The notes beneath the pieces are model-generated. The model was given only the letters and a program-made list of their open reading frames with translations, was not told where the DNA came from and ran no database searches. From positions 614,168-678,167 of the forward strand of contig KE159605.1 in the NCBI GenBank assembly GCA_000403295.2: a DNA stretch of 64,000 nt, in the 5' to 3' direction. Made by a program: the position numbers and the translations under genes. The first letter of the stretch is position 1; each line of letters starts with the position of its first letter. This DNA comes from Lachnospiraceae bacterium M18-1. Its GTDB lineage: Bacteria > Bacillota > Clostridia > Lachnospirales > Lachnospiraceae. This document shows, piece by piece, positions 57,762 to 64,000 of the stretch.

Positions 57762-60398
57762 TTATACTTCCATCCGGTGAGTTCCGCAGCCGAATGTCCT
57801 GATATGTTCCCCTATGCGGACTTTTGCCGTAACATTCGGCGGAAGTTCCAGATACAGCGCCGTATGCTTTGACTCCTTCTTCCACTCTACCCTGCAGTTT
57901 CCCCATACAGTCTCGTAGCTTCCCTTTACCCAGGTCAGTCCGCAGTCAATATCCGGTTCAATCTCCAGTATGCCTCGTCCCGGATCAGTGTTCTGAATCC
58001 CAAGGATATCATGAAATAGATATTCTCCCACACATCCGAATGCAAAATGATTCATAGAACAATCAGACGGCGTACCGTCTGGGGCATATCCGTTCCAGTA
58101 TTCCCACATCGTGGTAGCTCCCATCTTTATTTCATAAAGCCAGGAAGGGCACTCATCCTGAAAGAGCAGGCGGTTTGCAAGCTTTTTTAATCCGTTTTCC
58201 TTTAATACCGGGAGCAGATATGCTACGGAAAGGAATCCCGTATCCAGAAGATCATGATTCTCATGTATCAGTTCCGCCAGTCTTTGAACAGCACGAGGCT
58301 TTAATTCTTCCGGTATCGCATTTGCCTTCAGGGCAAGGACATAAATCCCCTGATAATCTTTTGACAGCGTACCGTCCGCATTGATATACTCAACTGCAAA
58401 GGCTTCCCGCACCTTCTCATTCAATTCCTGGTAATGCCGGCACAATCTGCTTTCTCCCAGCAGATCGCAGATTTTTGCGGTAATGTCTGTGGTTAGCATG
58501 AACATCAGCGTTGCGACCACATACCCGGTCTGTGCGACCACCTCAAAGATTGGCTTTCCGGACATCTGTATAGACGGCATAAGCCAGTCTCCATACTGAA
58601 AACCAGTATTCCACAGATACTTCTGCACTGCTTTTCGGGCATCATCCAGTTCTTCATAGTCTGCCGGGAGTTCTGCAGCAAGTTCTTCTGTAGAAGCCAT
58701 ATAGCTTTTTATCATCTCAAAGTTTTCTTTCAGGATATTGATATCCCCATATGCTTCGTACAACCTCCATGGGATGATCACAGCTGCATCGGACCAGCCT
58801 GCCGCGGATACCCCTTTGATTCCCGGCGGTTTCATGATGTCATGTGATTTCATGCAGGGTGTGATATGCGGAATCTGTCCATCCGGAAGCTGTTCATTGC
58901 GTATATCTGCCAGCCAGTGTCTCAAAAACTCTTCTATGTCGTATTCATAACAGCCCGTTGGAGCGAATACCTGCATATCTCCAAGCCATCCTGTCCGCTC
59001 TCTCTGCGGGCAGTCCGTCGGGATACTGATCATATTTCCAAGCTGCGATCTGCATATGACTTCCTGCAGTTTATTGAGGCGGTCATCCGAGCATGTAAAT
59101 TCTCCTGTTTTCCGCAGCGGAGTGCCGATAACGTGAATCAGATAATGCTCTTTATCGGCATCCTTTGTACCATTTACACGCACATAACGGAATCCATGGA
59201 ACGTAAATTCAGGCTTATATATTGCAACGCCATCGGCAGAAGCCACATAAAAATCCATCTGGTCCTTGTTCTGCCCGATAATATTCTGGATATAATTCCC
59301 ATCCTTATCCAAAGTCTCGCTGTGCTCCATGGATACGATATCTCCGGCTTTCAGGTCAAGTTCAAATGACACATATCCTACAATATTTTCTCCTGCGTCC
59401 AGTAGCATATCCCCATTTGGAGCAAACAGTATCTCTGGCCGGATCGTTCTGATTTCTTTTATTCCTGGGATGGTCTGCATTACCAGAGTCTCATATCCAT
59501 AATCTCTGGCAACCGCCGCCCTCCATGAATGATCCATTTCAAATGCAGGCTGTTCCCAGCCTTCCTTTAAATAATGGGAATCATAATATTCCCCGATATA
59601 TAGATCCGCATAGCGAAGCGCGCCTTCCGACCATCTCATCCCTTCATCAGTAATGATCGCTGTTCTGCTGCCGTCCGGGTTCTTCAAAATCAGCTCTCCC
59701 AGTATGGCATTTTCCGTACCGAACTGCTGCCCGATCCCCAGTGCGCTGATCTTTCCGGTATACCATCCGTCCGCCAGTTCGAATGCCATAACATTTTTCC
59801 CTGTCCGAAGCAGATCTGTCACTTCATAGCACTGATAATCTATATGTTTTTCATAGGAAGTGTAGCCGGGAGCAAAAAGATCTGACACCCGCCTTCCATT
59901 CATATAGAGTGTATAAATACCGTGCGATGCCGCATAGACAAGAGCCTGTGCCGGAACTTCCGGTAATTCAAATTCCTTTCTGAAACAGGTTACCGGGTCC
60001 AGCTTTTCCAGCGAATCTCCCGGAACCTTTCCTTTCGCAACAGGTTCTATCGGCTCCATACTGTCCGTCAGCGGCTTTCTGACTCTGTCAGGTTCTATCC
60101 ATTTTGCGCTCCAGGAACTGATCTTTGTATAAATTTTTCCTCCCTGGTATTCTGCCGTACCGCCAATGGCTCCTTGAACCCTGACACTCCACGTATAAAT
60201 GCTCTCATCCTTCAAGGCTTTATCACATACAATATTATGCCGTTTGCCGCTTACGATCTCCCCACTGTCCCAGTAGAGCCTGCCGTAAGCGTCTTTTATC
60301 CTGATCTTAAAGCAAACCTGATCTTCGTCCCCTTCCAGGATCCATGAAAATTCCGGCTTTTCCAAAAGCCGTACACTGCCGCTTAAAATATTTAACAT
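57762..60398 (-). CDS. GH78 alpha-L-rhamnosidase
   Basis: 878 residues from ATG 60398. Order of parts: an N-terminal Ig-like domain (YTWSVRVQG), the rhamnosidase N-terminal jelly roll (GIYTLYMNGRRVSDLFAPGY, ELADGWYTGKISALGIG), the alpha/alpha catalytic barrel (DCPQRERTGWLGDMQVFAPT with the conserved Asp/Glu residues), and a C-terminal beta domain. No signal peptide, so cytoplasmic. First gene of the locus. Confidence 0.95.
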   Translation of the reverse strand: MLNILSGSVRLLEKPEFSWILEGDEDQVCFKIRIKDAYGRLYWDSGEIVSGKRHNIVCDKALKDESIYTWSVRVQGAIGGTAEYQGGKIYTKISSWSAKWIEPDRVRKPLTDSMEPIEPVAKGKVPGDSLEKLDPVTCFRKEFELPEVPAQALVYAASHGIYTLYMNGRRVSDLFAPGYTSYEKHIDYQCYEVTDLLRTGKNVMAFELADGWYTGKISALGIGQQFGTENAILGELILKNPDGSRTAIITDEGMRWSEGALRYADLYIGEYYDSHYLKEGWEQPAFEMDHSWRAAVARDYGYETLVMQTIPGIKEIRTIRPEILFAPNGDMLLDAGENIVGYVSFELDLKAGDIVSMEHSETLDKDGNYIQNIIGQNKDQMDFYVASADGVAIYKPEFTFHGFRYVRVNGTKDADKEHYLIHVIGTPLRKTGEFTCSDDRLNKLQEVICRSQLGNMISIPTDCPQRERTGWLGDMQVFAPTGCYEYDIEEFLRHWLADIRNEQLPDGQIPHITPCMKSHDIMKPPGIKGVSAAGWSDAAVIIPWRLYEAYGDINILKENFEMIKSYMASTEELAAELPADYEELDDARKAVQKYLWNTGFQYGDWLMPSIQMSGKPIFEVVAQTGYVVATLMFMLTTDITAKICDLLGESRLCRHYQELNEKVREAFAVEYINADGTLSKDYQGIYVLALKANAIPEELKPRAVQRLAELIHENHDLLDTGFLSVAYLLPVLKENGLKKLANRLLFQDECPSWLYEIKMGATTMWEYWNGYAPDGTPSDCSMNHFAFGCVGEYLFHDILGIQNTDPGRGILEIEPDIDCGLTWVKGSYETVWGNCRVEWKKESKHTALYLELPPNVTAKVRIGEHIRTFGCGTHRMEV

Positions 60399-60448
60399 GA
60401 CTGCATTCCTTTCTCCTTTAATATAAATATTTTATAAGACCTGTTGGA

Positions 60449-60462
60449 TTTTTGATTGTAAG
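60449..60462 (-). promoter_or_regulatory. Putative AraC-regulator box, GH78 promoter
   Basis: Minus strand CTTACAATCAAAAA, shared with the symporter promoter, immediately upstream of a TATAAAAT -10-like element and 51-64 bp before the GH78 start. The remainder of 60399-60584 shows nothing else clear. Confidence 0.45.
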
Positions 60463-60584
60463 GAATTTATAGACATGCTTGTAAAATTGTATCGTATTCT
60501 ATTCCAGCCACCGCCGGCAGACTTTATACATATGATAGTGTATCTCGTGAAATAGCCGCATGGCCATAACGGGATGCCTTAGGG

Positions 60585-60636
60585 CATAAAAAATTAAAGC
60601 AGGCCATCTCCCTGGATTACCAGGAATATGACCTGC
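60585..60636 (-). terminator. Terminator after parC
   Basis: A long nested hairpin on the minus strand (GCAGGTCAT/ATGGCCTGC outer, CCTGG/CCAGG inner) followed by TTTAATTTTTT. It ends the topoisomerase operon and separates it from the rhamnoside locus. Confidence 0.85.
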
Positions 60637-60714
60637 CTTTTTGTTTTATGAATATTCTGTTTCTTCATCCCGAAGAGCCTCTTCATGTTTATTTTTTTCT
60701 GCCTTCGCAGCGTT

Positions 60715-62958
60715 CTATCCCCGGCTCTTCGTTCCGGTTCCGTCCCGCTTCGCCGTCTTCAGCCGGTTCAGCAGGATCTCCTTCTCTCCGAATGTTCCTT
60801 TCGCTTCCGTCCCTTCCTCAAACAGGTACACCGTTTCCAGTTCATCTTTTTTCTGCAGCTTTATCCCCCGGACGCCTACGGCGCCTTTTTTCTTCTCTGG
60901 AATTTCCGATGCCGGGAAGCGCAGGAAATAGCCTCCCTTCGTCTGCAGAACAGTATGTTGATTCTCTGTCACTACCTGCACCGAGATCACTGCGTCCTCC
61001 TCCTGGAGCTTCGTGGCCGCGATCGTCCGCTTCGCCACCTGAAATTCTGCGCCTTCCACACGCTTGATCATACCCTGCCTGGTGGCAAAGAGCAGCTTTG
61101 CGTACCGCATCTGCTCCATGTCGCAGACCATCACGATCTGCTCCTGGGCGCTGGCATAATTGCTCACATTGTCGATAGGAGTCCCCTTATCCCGGAACTT
61201 TCCGTAGGGAAGATCTAACACCTTAATCTGATGCATCTTGCCCATATCTGTGAAAACACAGATCTTCCCGGTGTTCATACAGTGGATGATATACTTATTC
61301 TCACTGTCCGCTGCTTCCCGGTTTCGCTCATATACAGATACATCTACGATTTTCGCATAACCGAAGCGGTCCATCAAAAATACCACTTCCTGCTCTTCGA
61401 TCTTCTTCTCTTCAAATACCGCTTCCTCTGCATTTTCGATGGCTGTGCGCCGCTTCCTTCCGTACTCCTTCCGGAACGCGTCAAGTTCCTCCATGATTAC
61501 CTGAGACATGGAATCATAGTTATTCAGGATGTCCTCATATCTCGCGATATGTTTCAGAGTTTCCTCGTGTTCCTTCTGCAGCGCCTCAATTTCCAGACCG
61601 ATCAGCTTGTACAGGCGCATTTCCAGGATTGCTGTCGCCTGCCGCTCGGTAAACCGGAGCATGGCTGCCATCTTTTTGGAAATGCCGGACTTAAACTTGA
61701 TGTTATCGGTAACACCGTTGACCAGGCAGTTTCTCGCGTCTTTCACGGACTTACTTCCCCGGAGGATCTCGATGATCAGGTCGATCACGTCGCAGGCCTT
61801 GATCAGTCCTTCCTGAACTTCCTTGCGTTCCAGCTCTTTTGCAAGCAAAGTCTTATATTTTCTCGTAGCCAGTTCAAACTGAAAATCCACATGATGCTCA
61901 ATGATCGCTTTCAGTCCCAGCGTCTCCGGCCTGCCGTTGGCAACGGCCAGCATGTTAACGCCAAAGGTATCCTCCAGCCTGGTCTTTTTGTAGAGCATAT
62001 TTTTCAGATTTTCCACATCCGCGCCCTTTTTCAGTTCCAGTACGATCCGGATGCCTTCCTTGGAGGACTGGTTTGAAATGTCCACGATATCGGTCGTCTT
62101 TTTCGTCTCCACAAGACCGGCCACATCATTGAGAAATTTTCCGATCCCGCTTCCGATCATAGTATAGGGAATCTCCGTAATGACAAGCTGTTTTTTGCCG
62201 CCTTTGAGTTCCTCGGTCTCCACCTTGCCCCGGAGCTTGATCTTTCCCTGGCCGGTCTCATAGATATTCAGCAGCTCGTCTTTATTCACGACGATCCCGC
62301 CCGTGGGGAAGTCCGGTCCTTTCACATAACGCATCAGCTGTTTGGTGCTGATCTCGTCATTTTTCATATAAGCCTTGACCGCATCGATCACCTCGCACAG
62401 ATTGTGGGTAGGAATGCTGGTGGCCATCCCTACCGCGATGCCCTCTGCACCGTTGACCAGCAGGTTGGGCACACGCACCGGAAGCACCAGAGGCTCCTTC
62501 TCCGTCTCGTCAAAATTAGGGCCGAAGTCTACCACGTTTTTATCCAGGTCGGCCAGATATGCCTCCTGAGTAAACTTGGCAAGCCTGGCCTCTGTATAAC
62601 GCATGGCCGCAGCCCCGTCCCCTTCGATGGAGCCAAAGTTGCCGTGCCCGTCCACGAGGATCATGCCCTTCTTAAATTCCTGGGCCAGCACCACCAGTGC
62701 CTCATAGATGGAACTGTCCCCGTGAGGATGGTATTTACCCATGGTATCCCCTACGATACGTGCGCATTTTCGATAGGGCCGGTCATACCGGATGCCCAGT
62801 TCATGCATATCATAGAGCGTTCTGCGCTGGACCGGCTTCAGCCCGTCCCGGACATCCGGCAGGGCCCTGGCAATGATCACGCTCATGGCATAATCAATAT
62901 ATGATTTTTTCATCAGGTCCGAATACTCGGTCCGGATGATCTGTGGTTCACTACTCAT
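60715..62958 (-). CDS. parC: Type IIA topoisomerase subunit A (ParC-like)
   Basis: 747 residues from ATG 62958 behind AGGAGAGG. The start [36 protein letters not shown] (quinolone region, with Ser and Glu-free D-S-S), and the active-site Tyr in [12 protein letters not shown] are clear. The C-terminal beta-pinwheel has [12 protein letters not shown] in place of a canonical GyrA box, which favours ParC. It forms the DNA-cutting half with the ParE-like subunit encoded upstream. Confidence 0.88.
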   Translation of the reverse strand: MSSEPQIIRTEYSDLMKKSYIDYAMSVIIARALPDVRDGLKPVQRRTLYDMHELGIRYDRPYRKCARIVGDTMGKYHPHGDSSIYEALVVLAQEFKKGMILVDGHGNFGSIEGDGAAAMRYTEARLAKFTQEAYLADLDKNVVDFGPNFDETEKEPLVLPVRVPNLLVNGAEGIAVGMATSIPTHNLCEVIDAVKAYMKNDEISTKQLMRYVKGPDFPTGGIVVNKDELLNIYETGQGKIKLRGKVETEELKGGKKQLVITEIPYTMIGSGIGKFLNDVAGLVETKKTTDIVDISNQSSKEGIRIVLELKKGADVENLKNMLYKKTRLEDTFGVNMLAVANGRPETLGLKAIIEHHVDFQFELATRKYKTLLAKELERKEVQEGLIKACDVIDLIIEILRGSKSVKDARNCLVNGVTDNIKFKSGISKKMAAMLRFTERQATAILEMRLYKLIGLEIEALQKEHEETLKHIARYEDILNNYDSMSQVIMEELDAFRKEYGRKRRTAIENAEEAVFEEKKIEEQEVVFLMDRFGYAKIVDVSVYERNREAADSENKYIIHCMNTGKICVFTDMGKMHQIKVLDLPYGKFRDKGTPIDNVSNYASAQEQIVMVCDMEQMRYAKLLFATRQGMIKRVEGAEFQVAKRTIAATKLQEEDAVISVQVVTENQHTVLQTKGGYFLRFPASEIPEKKKGAVGVRGIKLQKKDELETVYLFEEGTEAKGTFGEKEILLNRLKTAKRDGTGTKSRG

Positions 62959-63111
62959 AGTCCTCTCCTATCCATATCTGTTCATTCCCCTGACAGATAC
63001 ACATGCAATCCCATTAAGGCTGTCGCCGTCAATGGGGATTGCTCCTGCGATTTTTATTTTCCATGCGGATTACGCAGTGAATGCGTAGTCCTGCTCCGAA
63101 CAGTTACACGA

Positions 63112-64000
63112 TTAAATATCCAGTTCTGCCTCAGTTGCATTTTCATAGATAAATGCCCGTCTCGGCGGTACTTCCGTTCCCATCAGCATCTCGGTGACGC
63201 CGGATGCCATCCTTGCGTCCTCAATTTCCACCAGCTTCAAAAGCCGGTTCTCCGGGTCCAGAGTCGTTTCCCAAAGCTGCTGGGCATCCATCTCTCCCAA
63301 TCCTTTGTACCTCTGCAGGGTAAAACCGCCGTCATGGGTTTTCCGATATCGTTCCAGAGCGGCATCGTCGTAGAGGTACTCTTCCTCCCCCTTCTTCGGC
63401 ATGGCCTTATACAGCGGAGGCATGGCAATATAGACATGGCCTTCGTAGATCAATTCCGGCATGAACCGGTAGAACAAGGTCAATAACAGGGTGGAAATGT
63501 GGGCTCCGTCCACGTCTGCATCGGCCATGATGATGATCTTATCATAGCGCAGCTTCGTGATATCGAAGTCATTTCCATAGCCCTCGGAAAATCCGCATCC
63601 GAAGGCATTGATCATAGTCTTGATCTCCGCATTTGCAAGCACCTTGTCGATGCTGGCCTTCTCTACATTTAATATTTTCCCGCGGATAGGCAGGATAGCC
63701 TGATAATTCCGGTCGCGTGCCGTCTTTGCAGAACCGCCGGCAGAATCTCCCTCCACGATAAAAATCTCACATTTTTTCGGATCACGGCTCTCGCAGTTGG
63801 CCAGCTTTCCATTGCTGTCAAAGGAATATTTCTGTTTGGTCAGCAGGTTGGTCTTGGCTTTTTCTTCGGTCTTGCGGATCTTTGCCGCCTTCTCCGCGCT
63901 GGACAGCACGGTCTTTAAGATTTCCAGGTTCCGGTCAAAGTAGAGGACAATCTCATCCCCGGTCACCTTTCCCGCTGCCTTGGCCGCATCCGGGTTGTCC
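63112..64000 (-). CDS. parE: Type IIA topoisomerase subunit B (ParE-like), C-terminal part
   Basis: Open to the right edge, so only the last 295 codons are visible. TOPRIM motifs: FIVEGDSAGGSAKTARDRNY, LPIRGKILNVEKA, and IIMADADVDGAHISTL; the C-terminal FTLQRYKGLGEMDAQQLWE is also diagnostic. No Gram-negative GyrB-type insertion. Followed after 153 bp by parC. The ATPase part lies outside the window. Confidence 0.9.
   Translation of the reverse strand, partial: DNPDAAKAAGKVTGDEIVLYFDRNLEILKTVLSSAEKAAKIRKTEEKAKTNLLTKQKYSFDSNGKLANCESRDPKKCEIFIVEGDSAGGSAKTARDRNYQAILPIRGKILNVEKASIDKVLANAEIKTMINAFGCGFSEGYGNDFDITKLRYDKIIIMADADVDGAHISTLLLTLFYRFMPELIYEGHVYIAMPPLYKAMPKKGEEEYLYDDAALERYRKTHDGGFTLQRYKGLGEMDAQQLWETTLDPENRLLKLVEIEDARMASGVTEMLMGTEVPPRRAFIYENATEAELDI

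Noticed and set aside
1..64000. CRISPR arrays, rRNA genes and insertion sequences
   Set aside because: No regularly spaced direct repeats, no rRNA sequence and no transposase frame could be seen; the only short tandem repeats are those listed.

Overview
The window looks like a low-to-mid GC gut Firmicute, most likely a Lachnospiraceae member. This is inferred from a Lachnospiraceae-style MDR/GH/GPH sugar locus, BceRS-type two-component genes, strong AGGAGG ribosome binding sites and TTG/GTG starts; there is no rRNA or other decisive marker. Positions 1 to about 44,507 are one prophage whose left end lies outside the window. Positions about 44,508 to 64,000 are chromosome.

Prophage late region (1-23,705, all minus strand, so it reads from right to left): two small-terminase-like genes, a lambda-type head module (gpA-type TerL, gpW, portal, ClpP-type protease, gpD-like decoration, gpE-like capsid), then a P2/Mu-type contractile tail (sheath, tube, frameshift-type chaperone, tape measure, X, D, U, V, gp25, J, I, fibre). 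Between gpW and the portal gene sits a 1.9-kb moron island. It holds a type I toxin-antitoxin module, an orphan small RNA, an unknown gene and a rha antirepressor gene bracketed by two near-identical intrinsic terminators.

Prophage early region (23,711-40,942, mostly minus): parB-parA, many small genes, GIY-YIG and VRR-NUC nucleases, a broken HD-domain gene, a DNA methyltransferase, a ribbon-helix-helix protein, an HUH rolling-circle Rep, a nonsense-interrupted YopX-like gene and a formylglycine-generating-enzyme/C-type-lectin-fold gene. Rep plus ParAB suggests plasmid-like replication and partition. Four copies of a 65-66-nt tRNA-like element lie between genes here, and four small plus-strand transcripts start with a hairpin at the predicted +1. 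A repeated TTACGCAAGTATA box forms operators at two loci.

Switch and right end (40,967-44,507): four 15-bp TAGC-N7-GCTA operators lie inside divergent promoters, followed by an XRE repressor, a DUF4236 moron, a second type I toxin-antitoxin module and a large serine recombinase that ends at the right attachment site. The phage has split a BceA-type ABC ATPase gene just after its Walker B motif.

Chromosome: the remaining half of that ATPase gene, an XRE regulator, a GntR-ABC-ABC2 (YtrA-like) operon, a decayed second BceAB locus with an intact sensor kinase and response regulator, a probable rhamnoside utilisation locus (GH78, GH106, AraC regulator, GPH-type symporter, MDR dehydrogenase, two VOC proteins), and a ParE/ParC-type topoisomerase pair whose ParE runs off the right edge.

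The strongest unusual content is the pair of complete Fst/par-like type I toxin-antitoxin modules, both shorter than usual gene-calling cut-offs, and the tRNA-like repeat family.
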